Part shown: in pieces, positions 1-10,100 of the stretch
Position numbering within the stretch: the first letter of the stretch is position 1
How the letters are laid out: the number at the start of each line of letters is the position of its first letter
Assembly (NCBI GenBank): GCA_944321565.1
Contig: CALULT010000004.1
Span: forward strand, 38,369-102,368
Origin: an uncultured Paraprevotella sp.
Lineage (GTDB): Bacteria > Bacteroidota > Bacteroidia > Bacteroidales > Bacteroidaceae
Direction of reading: 5' to 3'
Length of the DNA stretch: 64,000 nucleotides
The notes under the pieces: model-generated
Seen by the model: only the letters and a program-made list of their open reading frames with translations
The model's database searches: none
What the model was told of the DNA's origin: nothing
Made by a program: the position numbers and the translations under genes

Positions 1-1443
1 TCCATCGGGCGCACTTCCACGTTCCTTGACATCTATATTGAAAAAGACCTTCGCGAAGGCAAGTTGACGGAAGAAGAGGCACAGGAATTGGTGGACCAGA
101 TGATTATCAAGCTCCGCATCGTGCGTTTCCTCCGCACACCGGAATACAACGATCTTTTTTCCGGTGACCCCGTGTGGGTGACGGAGTCTTTGGGAGGAAT
201 GGGTGTGGACGGCCGCACATTGGTGACCAAGACTTGTTTCCGTTATCTGCACACGCTTTACAACCTCGGTCCGGCACCGGAACCTAACCTGACAGTGTTG
301 TGGGCGGAGAAATTACCGGAGAATTGGAAGAAGTTCTGTGCCAAGGTGTCTATCGACACGTCGGCCATCCAATATGAGAATGATGACCTGATGCGTGTGG
401 ACTATGGCGACGATTACGGCATAGCCTGCTGCGTTTCCCCGATGAAGATCGGCAAGCAGATGCAGTTCTTCGGTGCGCGTGCCAACTTGGCCAAATGCCT
501 GTTGTATGCCATCAACGGCGGGCGCGACGAGCGCACCGGTGTGCAGGTGGCTCCACGCTTCGAACCGATCACGAGCGAATACCTGGATTATGACGAGGTG
601 ATGGCGAAGTACGAGCAGATGATGCGCTGGCTGGCCAAGGTGTATGTCAATGCGTTGAAGATTATCCATTACATGCACGACAAGTACGATTACGAGGCAT
701 ACGAGATGGCCTTGCACGACGGTGACGTGCAGCGCATCCGCGCCACGGGCATTGCGGGCTTGTCCATCGTGGCCGATTCCTTGGCTGCCATCCGCGACTG
801 CAAGGTGAAGGTTATCCGCGACGAGCGGGGATTGGCAGTGGACTTCGAGCGCGAAGGCGAGTATGTGCCCTATGGCAACAATGACGACCGCACGGATGCC
901 ATTGCGGTGGAAATCACGGAGAAGTTCATGGATTACCTTCGCCAGCATGAGACTTACCGCAACGCCGTTCCCACGCAGTCTATCCTGACCATCACGAGCA
1001 ACGTGGTGTATGGGAAGAAGACCGGCACCACACCGGACGGTCGCCAGGGCGGTACGCCGTTCGCCCCGGGTGCGAACCCGATGAACGGACGCGACGTGAA
1101 AGGTGCCGTGGCAGCTTTGTCTTCGGTGGCCAAGTTGCCGTTCCATCATGCGCATGACGGCATTTCTTATACGTTTGCCATTTCGCCTGCCACATTGGGC
1201 AAGGAGCGCGGCATACAGGTGGATAATCTCGTGAGCCTGTTGGACGGCTATTTCACACCGGATGGCGGACAGCATTTGAATGTGAACGTGTTCGACCGCG
1301 ATTTGCTGGTGGATGCGATGGAGCATCCGGAGAAGTATCCGCAACTGACTATCCGTGTGTCCGGCTATGCCGTGAACTTTGTGAAACTGACTCGCGAGCA
1401 GCAGTTGGACGTGCTTTCGCGCACCATCAACCACTCCTTATAA
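1..1443 (+). CDS. pflB: Pyruvate formate-lyase, C-terminal 480 residues (5' end outside window)
   Basis: The reading frame is open from base 1, so the start lies outside the window and about 270 residues of the usual ~750 are missing. The enzyme is a cytosolic glycyl-radical protein that converts pyruvate and CoA to acetyl-CoA and formate in anaerobic mixed-acid fermentation. Seen directly: the adjacent catalytic cysteines in IACCVSPM (Cys codons 427-432) and the C-terminal glycyl-radical motif RVSGYAV (Gly codon 1363-1365). The fragment opens with [17 protein letters not shown], typical of the family. The activating enzyme pflA follows 12 bases downstream, the usual pairing. Both radical and thiol residues are intact, so the gene should be functional. 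Confidence 0.97.
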   Translation, partial: SIGRTSTFLDIYIEKDLREGKLTEEEAQELVDQMIIKLRIVRFLRTPEYNDLFSGDPVWVTESLGGMGVDGRTLVTKTCFRYLHTLYNLGPAPEPNLTVLWAEKLPENWKKFCAKVSIDTSAIQYENDDLMRVDYGDDYGIACCVSPMKIGKQMQFFGARANLAKCLLYAINGGRDERTGVQVAPRFEPITSEYLDYDEVMAKYEQMMRWLAKVYVNALKIIHYMHDKYDYEAYEMALHDGDVQRIRATGIAGLSIVADSLAAIRDCKVKVIRDERGLAVDFEREGEYVPYGNNDDRTDAIAVEITEKFMDYLRQHETYRNAVPTQSILTITSNVVYGKKTGTTPDGRQGGTPFAPGANPMNGRDVKGAVAALSSVAKLPFHHAHDGISYTFAISPATLGKERGIQVDNLVSLLDGYFTPDGGQHLNVNVFDRDLLVDAMEHPEKYPQLTIRVSGYAVNFVKLTREQQLDVLSRTINHSL

Positions 1444-1455
1444 TATATAATAGGT

Positions 1456-2184
1456 ATGGAAAAGCCTTTGACGGGCAAGATACATTCATTGGAGAGTTTC
1501 GGGACCGTGGACGGTCCCGGAATTCGTTTTGTGGCTTTCCTGCAGGGATGCCCGTTGCGTTGCCAATACTGCCACAATCCGGACACGTGGCAGGTCGATG
1601 CGGCGGTGAAGTATGTGCTCACGCCGCAGGAATTGCTGGACGAGGTGTTGCGTTACAAAAGTTTTATCGCCAAGGGCGGCGTGACGTTGACAGGTGGCGA
1701 GCCATTGATGCAGCCGGACTTTTGCCGCGAGTTTTTCCGCCTGTGTCGTGAGGCCGGTATTCATACCGCATTGGATACAGCCGGTTCCGTGTATAATGAA
1801 AAGACGCTTCCCGTATTGGACTATACGGACTTGGCCTTGTTGGACATCAAGGCATTGCGTCCGGATTTGTGCCGCAAGGTATGTGGCAGTGACGGGCGGA
1901 ACGCTTTGCGCTTTTTGGACGAGTTGGAGCGTCGGGGCATCGAGGTGTGGATTCGCCACGTCGTGGTGCCGGGACTGACGGACGACGATGCCTTGCTGGC
2001 AGAACTGGTGGAATACCTGAAGCCTTTCCGCATGGTGAAGAAGATAGAATGGTTGCCCTATCACACGATGGGTGTGTTCAAATATCGCGATTTGGGTTTG
2101 GATTACCCATTGGAGGGAGTGCCCCCGTTGTCGGCGGAGCGTATCAAGAGCATTCGTGAGCGGTTCGGATGGCCGGTGGATTGA
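1456..2184 (+). CDS. pflA: Pyruvate formate-lyase activating enzyme (radical SAM)
   Basis: This 242-residue radical SAM enzyme abstracts hydrogen from the PFL active-site glycine to make the glycyl radical. The cluster-binding motif Cys32-x3-Cys36-x2-Cys39 is visible in GCPLRCQYCHNP, preceded by the family signature FGTVDGPGIRFV. The SAM-binding GGEP motif lies in TLTGGEPLMQPDF. Length matches the family (about 240-250). It starts 12 bases after the pflB stop and is presumably co-transcribed with it. A hairpin at 2199-2221 probably ends the transcript. Confidence 0.96.
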   Translation: MEKPLTGKIHSLESFGTVDGPGIRFVAFLQGCPLRCQYCHNPDTWQVDAAVKYVLTPQELLDEVLRYKSFIAKGGVTLTGGEPLMQPDFCREFFRLCREAGIHTALDTAGSVYNEKTLPVLDYTDLALLDIKALRPDLCRKVCGSDGRNALRFLDELERRGIEVWIRHVVVPGLTDDDALLAELVEYLKPFRMVKKIEWLPYHTMGVFKYRDLGLDYPLEGVPPLSAERIKSIRERFGWPVD

Positions 2185-2198
2185 TGTTTGGTTTTAGG

Positions 2199-2221
2199 GG
2201 AAGCGTGGCCTCCGCGCTTCC
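2199..2221 (+). terminator. Predicted terminator after pflA
   Basis: GGAAGCG (2199-2205) pairs with CGCTTCC (2215-2221) across a 9-base spacer. TTTCGTT follows on the plus strand. The 7-bp stem and short, interrupted T tract make it a modest intrinsic terminator. Confidence 0.5.
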
Positions 2222-2310
2222 TTTCGTTGGGCGCGGGGGCGTCCCGGCTGTTTTCCTTGCCGGGACAAGAAAATGTCCGTTTGGAACACTTGCGGTCGTG
2301 GCGTAATTAT

Positions 2311-2318
2311 TACCTTTG
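2311..2318 (+). promoter_or_regulatory. Bacteroidetes -7 promoter element
   Basis: TACCTTTG matches the TAnnTTTG consensus exactly; a TTG at 2290-2292 sits 18 bases upstream. Transcription would begin near 2325, which favours the ATG at 2339 over upstream in-frame starts for the next gene. Confidence 0.5.
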
Positions 2319-2338
2319 TTCCCAAAATGGATAATAGG

Positions 2339-3148
2339 ATGCAAAGAATGGGATTATTGGCGGTGGTGGCGGCCTTGTCGTGCCTGCTGGCGGGTTGTGA
2401 GGTGATAGAGTATCACCCGTATGACACGCGCATCGAGGGCGAGACGGGGCTGACGGAGAAGAACATCCGGCTGATAGAGGAGAAGATGAGAGGGAAGCGG
2501 GAGTTCCGTTTTGCCATGATTAGTGACACGCAACGCAGGTATGACGAGACGAAGGAGGTCGTGGATCTGATTAACAGCAGGGGGGATATCGATTTTGTGT
2601 TGCATGGAGGAGACATGGCTGATTTTGGTGAAACCAAAGAGTTCCTTTGGGCGCGTGACTATTTGAATAAGCTTCAGGTGCCCTACGTTTGCCTTTTGGG
2701 TAACCATGATTGCCTCGGGACGGGCTTTGACGTTTATCAGAAGGTGTTCGGGCCAGACAATTTCGCGTTCACGGCGGGCAATGTGCGTTTCATCTGCTTG
2801 AACACGAACGCGCTGGAGTATGATTACAGCCATCCGGTGCCGAATTTCAATTTCATGGAGGATGAGTTAAGGGCTTTTCCTGCTGCGGCGGAAAAGACGG
2901 TGGTGGCCATGCATGTGCCGCCGGGCGACGGTGAGTTCAACAACAACGTGGGGAGGGCTTTCGGGAGTTATGTCAGGAGCTTTCCTGACGTGCAGTTTTG
3001 TCTTTTCGGTCATGTGCATAATTGGCGGGAAGAGGAATTTTTCGGCGACGGGGTGGTTTATTACGGTTGCACCACGGTGGGCAAACGCGGTTATTATGTC
3101 ATTACGATAAAAGAGGACGGTTATGAGATTGAGCGTTGTGGTTTTTAG
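2339..3148 (+). CDS. Calcineurin-like metallophosphoesterase lipoprotein
   Basis: The reading frame is open from 2273, but a promoter element at 2311-2318 and a lipoprotein signal beginning MQRMGLLAVVAALSCLLAGC point to the start at 2339 (269 residues). The lipobox LAGC predicts a lipid-anchored envelope protein. Metallophosphoesterase motifs are readable in order: AMISDTQ, GGDMADF, LLGNHDC and FGHVHNW. These are the dinuclear metal ligands of the calcineurin-like family; the usual D-x-H of the first block is D-T-Q here. The substrate cannot be told from sequence. It overlaps the next gene by 26 bases, so the two are probably translated from one message. Confidence 0.85.
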   Translation: MQRMGLLAVVAALSCLLAGCEVIEYHPYDTRIEGETGLTEKNIRLIEEKMRGKREFRFAMISDTQRRYDETKEVVDLINSRGDIDFVLHGGDMADFGETKEFLWARDYLNKLQVPYVCLLGNHDCLGTGFDVYQKVFGPDNFAFTAGNVRFICLNTNALEYDYSHPVPNFNFMEDELRAFPAAAEKTVVAMHVPPGDGEFNNNVGRAFGSYVRSFPDVQFCLFGHVHNWREEEFFGDGVVYYGCTTVGKRGYYVITIKEDGYEIERCGF

Positions 3149-3785
3149 TATGTTCCTGATGTGGTGCTTTCCCTTGGCGGTGGCGGGGCAAGAGATGTCG
3201 GGGCAACCGGATTCCGTCCGTACCCGTTATGAGAAGATGATGACCCGGCGCATGGAGATGTGGCAACGCCTCATTCCCGATCATTACAAAATGCAGTTTG
3301 CCGGGAGCATCGGGATGGTTTCCGCCGGGACGGGGTGGACTTACGGGAAGAAGCTGCAATGGGAAACCGATCTCATATTGGGATTCCTGCCCAAGTTCGA
3401 GAGTGAGCACCACAAGGTGGTTTTCACCGTCAAGCAGTCATATGTGCCTTGGAAGTTGCGCATCAAGGAAAGTCCATGGGTGGTGCAGCCTTTGTCGTGC
3501 AGCCTGTTCCTTTCATCGGTCTTGAACGAAAAATTCTGGACACGCGAACCAGACCGCTACCCGAAGGGGTATTACGGCTTTTCCACGCGCATCCGGGCCA
3601 ACTTGTCGTTGGGGCAGCGCATCATGTTCGACATACCCGACGTGTCCGACTGGTTGGTGCAAGAGGTCTCGCTCTATTATGAGCTTGGGGCTTGCGACAC
3701 GGATTTTTGCACGTTCTTTGGCGACCGCACCATCAAGTTCAAGGACATATTGAGCCTGGCCATCGGGTTGAAAGTGCATATCTGA
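3123..3785 (+). CDS. Secreted beta-rich protein of unknown function
   Basis: I do not recognise this 220-residue protein. It has a clear signal peptide (MRLSVVVFSMFLMWCFPLAVAG, cut at residues 20-23) with no lipobox cysteine. The mature part is rich in alternating aromatic and polar residues and ends in LSLAIGLKVHI, which resembles the last strand of an outer-membrane beta-barrel. It overlaps the preceding metallophosphoesterase by 26 bases, so the two may act together in the envelope; that is inference from position only. A strong hairpin with a T tract follows at 3895-3980. Confidence 0.6.
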   Translation: MRLSVVVFSMFLMWCFPLAVAGQEMSGQPDSVRTRYEKMMTRRMEMWQRLIPDHYKMQFAGSIGMVSAGTGWTYGKKLQWETDLILGFLPKFESEHHKVVFTVKQSYVPWKLRIKESPWVVQPLSCSLFLSSVLNEKFWTREPDRYPKGYYGFSTRIRANLSLGQRIMFDIPDVSDWLVQEVSLYYELGACDTDFCTFFGDRTIKFKDILSLAIGLKVHI

Positions 3786-3894
3786 AACGCGTTCCGGATT
3801 GCCGCTTAAGGCCGTGCTGGGGTGGAAGTCTCGGAAAACTCTCCTGCATCAAAGCAAAAGCCTTTGCGGGCATTGAATTTGCTTTGCGAACGAG

Positions 3895-3980
3895 GATATA
3901 CTGACTTGGCAAAGTTAGATATACTGCCTTTGCCATCGAAGTATATCTTACTTTGCCAAGTCAGTATATCTTCTTTTTTG
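3895..3980. repeat. 31-bp inverted repeat, hairpin/terminator with GATATACT units
   Basis: Left arm 3895-3925 and right arm 3940-3970 are reverse complements over 31 bases with one mismatch, around a 14-base loop. On the plus strand TTCTTTTTTG follows (3971-3980), so it can terminate the 3123-3785 gene. It lies between convergent genes. The arms and loop contain AGATATACTG and CTTTGCCAT blocks that recur at 37864-37893, so this is more than a simple terminator and may be a dispersed repeat family. Confidence 0.75.
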
Positions 3981-4009
3981 GAGGTAAGTATCTTTTGGAA
4001 ACCGGCCAT

Positions 4010-4882
4010 TCATTCCATTTTGATGAATGCCGGGGCTGGGAAGTGCATGCCGGCCATGGTCAACGCGTTGTCGCTGGCATATTTCAGGATGCGTTTGCGT
4101 GTGGCGATGGCCGTTTCCTTGTCCATGTCAAACGATGCGCAGATTTCGGGATGTTCCATTTGCAAGGCTGCGCCGTGCATCAGGTCTCCTACGATGAGCA
4201 GTTTTCCTGTTTGGAAGATAGTGTGGCCCGGCGTATGCCCGATGGCATTCAAGGCTACAACATTTCCCGGAAGCGTGTCGCCGAACTCAAATAGGTGAAG
4301 CCGGTCTTTGTAGGCTTCCATGGTTTTCACGGCCAATGATTTTTGCTCGTCCGGCATGTTCATCCAAGCATCGTATTCCGTTTTCGAGGCATACACTTCG
4401 GCGTTGGGGAATACCACGCTGTCACCTTTCATCATGCCGCCGATGTGGTCGCCGTGGAAATGGGTCAGGTAGAGGATGGTGATTTCCGATGGTGTGACGC
4501 CTGCGGTTTTTAATCCATTCAGCAGGCGGCTGTCGGCGTTGCCGAGTCCTGTGTCGAACAACATGTTGTGGCCATCCTTTGTCCGGACTAGGAAGGTGCT
4601 CACTGTCGAGGGGATGCCGTTTTGCAGCGACAGGCTGTTGACGAGGCTGTCGGAAGCATCGGCGAACAAGTTGCGTGGCATCAGCTTTTCTTCTGCGTTG
4701 TCCTGAATCCAAATGACATCTGCCTCTGCCATATTCAATGTTTTCAGGTAAGGACTTTCCGCGAGGGCGGAATCTTTCTCTGTCTCGTGTTGGGGGATTT
4801 TTGTGGCCTTTCCGCCACAGGCACTGAGCAGGGTGGCGAAAGCCACGGCTGCCCATAAGGTGCTTTGGGTGTGTCGTTTCAT
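4010..4882 (-). CDS. Metallo-beta-lactamase-fold hydrolase, lipoprotein
   Basis: This 290-residue envelope hydrolase begins with a lipoprotein signal ending LLSACGG (Cys22). The metal-binding HxHxDH motif is intact as HFHGDHIGG (His141, His143, Asp145, His146). Later blocks GHTPGHT and GDLMHG supply further ligands. The domain resembles the lactonase/glyoxalase II-like branch of MBL-fold proteins rather than a true beta-lactamase, but the substrate is unknown. It has its own promoter at 4907-4937 and converges on the upstream plus-strand genes. Confidence 0.88.
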   Translation of the reverse strand: MKRHTQSTLWAAVAFATLLSACGGKATKIPQHETEKDSALAESPYLKTLNMAEADVIWIQDNAEEKLMPRNLFADASDSLVNSLSLQNGIPSTVSTFLVRTKDGHNMLFDTGLGNADSRLLNGLKTAGVTPSEITILYLTHFHGDHIGGMMKGDSVVFPNAEVYASKTEYDAWMNMPDEQKSLAVKTMEAYKDRLHLFEFGDTLPGNVVALNAIGHTPGHTIFQTGKLLIVGDLMHGAALQMEHPEICASFDMDKETAIATRKRILKYASDNALTMAGMHFPAPAFIKME

Positions 4883-4906
4883 TGCTCTAAAGGGTTTTGT
4901 TCATGG

Positions 4907-4937
4907 CAAAAATAGGAAATAAGCCGGAGGTTTGCAA
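4907..4937 (-). promoter_or_regulatory. Promoter of the MBL-fold lipoprotein gene
   Basis: On the minus strand TTG (4935-4937), 20 bases, then TATTTTTG (4907-4914) fit the Bacteroidetes -33/-7 consensus. The predicted start of transcription is about 18 bases before the ATG at 4882. Confidence 0.6.
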
Positions 4938-5009
4938 CAGGGGGCTGGAAAAACGTTCCGGGGCTTTCCATGAAATGCCTAAGACGCAATGTTTCCACCT
5001 ATAAACAAA

Positions 5010-6249
5010 TTATGGCATTTCTTCTATTTGGGTAAAGATGCTCCAATTTTTGTCTTTTTTATAGATGTCCCGGCATTCGGCGGGCACGAACAGGCGGCAT
5101 ACGTTTCTGCGGATGCCGTTGAATGCGTTTTCCGGAACGGAAGCCGGTTCTTTGCCATGGCAGTAGATGGCGGTCAATCCTGCACAGTTGGAGAATGCGT
5201 AATCGCCAATGAGGTAGAGCGTTGCGGGGAGGTGCAGCTTTTTCAGCATGTAGCATTCGCAGAGGCTTTTTGACGGAATGGTTTCGCATCCTTCCGCGAT
5301 GCAGTACGGACAGGCTGATGGGGAGGTAATAGTTTTGTGTGGTTTCGCCTTGGTTGGGTGTCACAAGTCGCATTTCCTTGTCTGGCGAGGTGCCGAATAG
5401 TTCACAGAACTGGTGGGCGAGGGCTGGGGTACCCCATCCGGGAAACGGAAGGGTAAGGGAGGTGAGACTGTGGCAACCCGAGAAAACCTGTTTGCCGATG
5501 TTGTGGACGGTGGCAGGGAGGTCTATCGTTTCGAGCCGGTGGCAGTCTTTGAAGGCTTCGTCTTCGACGGTTGTGACTGATTGCGGGATGTGGATGCGGG
5601 TGAGCGATGCACAGTCCTGGAACAGGTTCTTATTGATTCTTTCAAGTCTTTCCGGAAGCCGGATGCCGGCAAGGCTTGTGCAACCGGAAAAGCAGGAACT
5701 GCCGATTTCCGTAGTTTCAGAAAGGAAATGAATGTTGTTGAGGTTGCTGCAATGCGCGAAAGCCGACTGCCTGATTTGGGCAAGGGATGCCGGAAGGGTG
5801 AGTTCTTGCAGGGAGGTGCAATAGGAAAAAGCATATTTGTCGATGGATGAAAGACCTTCAGGCAGATGTATGGAGGCCAGATTGGAACAATATGCGAAAC
5901 AGTGTTGCCCTATTTGGCGCAGGGAATGGGGAAGGGACACTTCTTCCAGTATGTTGCAGTAGCGGAACAACCTGGAACCAAGGGAGGTAACGCCTTCTTC
6001 TACGCTGATTTTTTGAATCTGTGACACGAATGCTTCCCAGGGGACATCTTTTGTCCTGACAAATTCGTATGTGGCTCCCGTGCCGGAAATGCGCAGTTCG
6101 CGTTCTCCGGGGATGAATTTCCATTCAATTTGCTCTCCGCAACGCCCCTCTGTGCGGATTGCTTTTGCGCTATTCCGTGTAGCAGTTCCGTTTTTCGGAA
6201 AGAATAATTTTGAAATCAGATTTGTAAATCCCATTTTGCTTTCTCCCAT
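5010..6249 (-). pseudogene. BspA-type leucine-rich-repeat protein, split by a frameshift
   Basis: About ten consecutive repeats of ~23 residues with the LRR_5/BspA pattern (for example IGQHCFAYCSNLASIHLPEG) run from about residue 85 on. No signal peptide is obvious. The first frame (start 6249) loses the repeat pattern near 5300 and runs on as basic, non-repeat sequence to 5059. The pattern resumes at once in another frame as AEGCETIPSKSLCECYMLKK and ends at 5010 with the family-typical tail (CRLFVPAECRDIYKKDKNW). The original protein therefore spanned both frames (~410 residues). A one-base change at about 5296-5310 breaks it, either a true mutation or a sequencing error. Such proteins are usually cell-surface adhesins. 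Confidence 0.8.
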
Positions 6250-6350
6250 TTTATTGATAATCGTTTCCTATCTGTGCGATGTGGTTGGAGTGGCGGGTGG
6301 CGCGGTGTGGTGGTTTGAGCGTAACCGCGCAGGCCTCCACCTATTTTCGA

Positions 6351-6476
6351 AATGTTGAGGTCCTAGGAAAACCTTAAGTATGTAAATAGGAATATAGGAA
6401 GCCTGCGCGTATGCACAGGCATCTACTCACATTATCTCACCATACTTAATCTTGAAATTTCCTAGGTTTCAACATT
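6351..6476. repeat. Imperfect inverted repeats enclosing a short palindrome (MITE-like)
   Basis: AATGTTGA..TCCTAGGAAA..TTAAGTATG at 6351-6382 is matched in inverted orientation by 6442-6476 (shared blocks AATGTTGA, CCTAGGAAA, TTAAGTATG). Between them GCCTGCGC (6401-6408) pairs with GCACAGGC (6413-6420). No ORF is present. With the flanks it fills the 373-base gap between the LRR gene and guaD. It could be a small non-autonomous element or a structured untranslated region. Confidence 0.5.
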
Positions 6477-6622
6477 AATAAGATATGCAGTAAATGCAAT
6501 TTCATAACCACAAAGGAGACGCTCTTCGACGCTTCGGCAAACGCCACGGTGCAAAATTACGTAAATCCCTTGAGGGTGGCAACTATTTTTGTATGAAAAA
6601 TAGATTCCTCATTCAGTTTGGC

Positions 6623-7090
6623 TCAATATTCGGTCTTGTCCGTCGTTTCTGCCCACAACTCAAAAGCCGCGATGGCTTCTTCGGGAAGCAGGTTTTCCAT
6701 CGCCTTTTGGCGTTTCTCGCGTGGCAAGGCCAGTTCGTCGTAGATGAACGAGTCGTCGAAGCCGATGGTTGCGGCATCGGTTTTATCGTTGCCGTAGTAT
6801 ATCTTGTCGATATGCGCCCAATAAATGGCACCCAGGCACATGGGACACGGTTCGCAGGAGGTGTAGATTTCGCATCCGCTCAGGTCGAAAGTGCCTAGCT
6901 GTCGGCAGGCTTCGCGGATGGCACTGACTTCGGCATGTGCCGTTGGGTCATGGTTGGCGGTCACGCGGTTGACACCTGTGGCAATGATTTTGTCATCTTT
7001 TACGATGACGGCTCCAAACGGGCCGCCTCCGTTTTTCACATTTTCGATGGAAAGCCTGATGGCTTCGCGCATGAATGCAGGATTTCTCAT
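6623..7090 (-). CDS. guaD: Guanine deaminase (cytidine-deaminase fold)
   Basis: This 155-residue cytosolic zinc enzyme would convert guanine to xanthine and ammonia in purine salvage. The zinc-site motifs are intact: HAEVSAIR (His52, Glu54) and PCPMC (Cys82, Cys85). Family-specific stretches GGPFGAVIVKD, TSCEPCPMCLGAIYWA and GFDDSFIYDE match the short Bacillus-type guanine deaminase rather than TadA. It starts 12 bases after the tamB stop and is probably its downstream operon partner. Confidence 0.9.
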   Translation of the reverse strand: MRNPAFMREAIRLSIENVKNGGGPFGAVIVKDDKIIATGVNRVTANHDPTAHAEVSAIREACRQLGTFDLSGCEIYTSCEPCPMCLGAIYWAHIDKIYYGNDKTDAATIGFDDSFIYDELALPREKRQKAMENLLPEEAIAAFELWAETTDKTEY

Positions 7091-7102
7091 GGTTTACAGT
7101 TT

Positions 7103-10100
7103 TTAAGGGTTGACGGATTGTGTTTCTTTCTCCCCGCGTCTTTTCTTGGGGACAAGCGCGCGGAATATGTCCCGCCACGAATTGAAGTCGCGTTTCAGGC
7201 CTATGCCTATGCCTTGCGTGGTGATGGACGATTTGGTGAAGTAGCGGTCATTGGTTTTGCTGTAGGCTTTCAGGCTTACGTTTCCACTGGGGGTGAGCAA
7301 CCATTGCACGTCGAAATCGCCGATGAAATTGCTTGTCGTGGTGGTATTGTCGCGATAGCCGAAGTTGCCATTGATGAGCAGGCGGTTGTTCAGCAGGCGT
7401 CCCGAAAGCAGGCCTTCCACGTCCATGTCGCTCCAACCCACTTCGCCGGTGCTGAGGTTGGTGCCGATATTCCAATTGCTGTTGTTTCCGAGGATGTTGG
7501 AGAACATTTGGTTGAGCTGCCCGCTCAGGGTTGACGAGAGCAGCGATTTCATGGCCACGGACGATTGGCTTTGTTCCGTGTTGTTATAGTCATACGTGTA
7601 GAAGCGGCCGATGCCGAGAAGGTAAATCACTTGCATGTTTTTTTCTTCTTCGGTGCTGATGAGGCTGCGCACCATCTGTTTTTCGTCCTCGTTCACATTA
7701 GGCAGGTCAAAGTCAAATCCGATTTGCGGGGCTTGCGCCTTGCCTGTGAGGTTCATCAGGCAATTCACCCGCACATTGTTTTGGCTGAATGTGGAGCCTG
7801 CACTCAGGTCGTTCAGCGATACGGAGGGCACGGTATATACGGCTTGCAGGTTGAGGTCGGCCTCGACGGGAATTCCTCCGAAGATGATGGTGCCCCCGGG
7901 GTTGAACGTGAAGTCTTTCCGGATGACATCTTGCAAGGAGAGTTTATAGACGCCGTGGTCCACGGTGTATGTGCCATACATCGTGAAATCCCCTTTGTTG
8001 TAGAAGTTGGCCCTGATGTTGCCATGGCCGTTCAATGCGATGTAATCCCCGGCACGTGGATCCATGAGGATTTTCATCGTTGCGGCCGGAGTCAAATCCA
8101 GTTGGAAGCTGATGCGCATGTCCGATTCCGGTTCCGGCGGTGTGCCTGCCGTTTCTGATGATGCGGACGCGCTTATGCTGTGGTTGCAGCTTTTGTATGT
8201 GATGAATTGGTTGTCGGTCAACGTCGTGGGGGAGGATAAGTTATAAGAGAATACCGTGCCGGCTTCGGGGCGGGCATTGATGTGGATGTTCAGGTTTCCC
8301 GGATAACCGTTAAATCCGATACGGCCGGTGGCGTAGGCTGTGCCGCAGAAAACTTCATCGCCGAAATCTTTTATGTCGTATCCTAATACGTTATAAGCGT
8401 CGATGTCGAACTGGTAGTTCAGGTTGGAAAGGTGGGTGTGGCGGAGTTCGCCGTTGACGAGGGCGTAGTGTGCGTCGTAGCCTGGTGCTCCCTGTGGGTC
8501 ATACACCCTAGTGTCGCGGAAATAGATGTGGTCGGGGCGCAGGATGATGGAGTCGTTGATGAGCCGGTATTCTACGCCCGTGGCATCCACTGTCGTGCTG
8601 GCTTCGCTGACAAGCATGTCTCCTTCGAGGTTGATGCCCTTGAACGGGCCGAAGACACGTGTCCATCCCGAGGCGCGGCCTTGCAGGTCGGTGAAGATTC
8701 CTTCCGTATATTTATTAAGGAATGACAGGTCTATGTTTTGTGTGCGGATGAGCAGGTCGATGCCGCCTTTTGGGGGGGCACCGATGCGTATGTTGCCGTT
8801 CACTTGCGTTGTGCTTTGATGGTCGGGGTCGGCGATGTGGGCGTCAAGGAAAACGGAGTTCTCGTCCTTGCTCCATCCGCCGTGCACTGCCATGTTGCCA
8901 AGGTAGGCATCGTTGAACGTGAAGTTGTTCACTTGCAGCCGTGCGTCGAACGCGGGGCTTTTCATCAGCCGGGTGCCGTAAGCTTTTCCCGTGGCCTGCC
9001 CGGTGAAGTCCACGGTATGAAAATTGATGATGTTGAAGATATATTCCAGGTTGATGTCTTTCAGGTCGGCTGTCAGTGTGTCGCCTTCTTGTGCCGACAC
9101 ATTGCCGTTCAGGACAAGGTGGCGGTCGCCTTGGTCTATTTTGAAATTGTCAATGTGTATTTTTCCTGGTTGGGCGTGTATGTGTGAGGCATATACGTTC
9201 CAGGCAGAGTCATTGACGATGATTCGTGACGGGTTGAAGCTGACGTCAGTGAGCATGCGTTTCTCTGCGTCGAGCGAGAAGCTGGTAAGGGCGGATATGG
9301 TTCCTTTATATGCTTTTTCTCCGTGGTTGGTCCATTCTATACGAGTGTGGATGTTGTCGTGGGCGGCTTGGGCCTGCAGATGGAAGTTCACAGGGCTTTT
9401 GCCGATTTGTTTTTGGAAGTTGACGGTGCAGGCGATGGAGTCTTCCAACAGTCCCGCCAACATCGTGACGCGGGAAAACTGTTGCCCGCTGTATTCAATG
9501 GACGGAATGGATGCATTGAAGTCAAATTCATTCGTTTGGCTATTGAGATAGCCATTGAAATGTGCTGGTTCGTGGACATACAAGGGAATGCCGAGGAGCT
9601 TTTCCAGGGGCTCGACATTATTGATGTGCATGGACAGCATCACTTCGTCTTGTGAATCCTTCTTGATTTGCGGCATTTTGACAAAGGTGGGGATATAGCG
9701 GTGGAGCAACCTTCTGCCATGTGCCATAAGAGTGCCTATCTTGAATGTCCCTGCCATTTCGGTTTGCAGGAAATCGCTTTGGACGGAAAGCTTGCGCCGT
9801 CCGGATTCTTCTGAGGCCATTAGGGTCACGGGGCCGGTGGCATATTGCCCGTCGGGCGAATCCATCGTGAAATTCCGGATAGCCACTGTGCCGTCCAAAT
9901 CTTCTATGTCGTTGCCTTGGAAGTCGGCTTCGACATTGCCTTGGAATGTAGTCCCGGCATATTTCGATGTCAAGTTAAGTGCGTGTGGACTGAAGTGCCC
10001 GACAGACAGGTTTCCTTTGATGTATGGCATGGGGGCTTCCAAGCTGAAAGCCCCTTTTGCTGCGAGGGCGATATAGGGGTCGTTAATGGCAAGGTTTCCG

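Noticed and set aside
313-1434. Long minus-strand ORF inside pflB (373 residues)
   Set aside because: Lies opposite a certain gene, His/Arg-rich shadow translation with no domain pattern.
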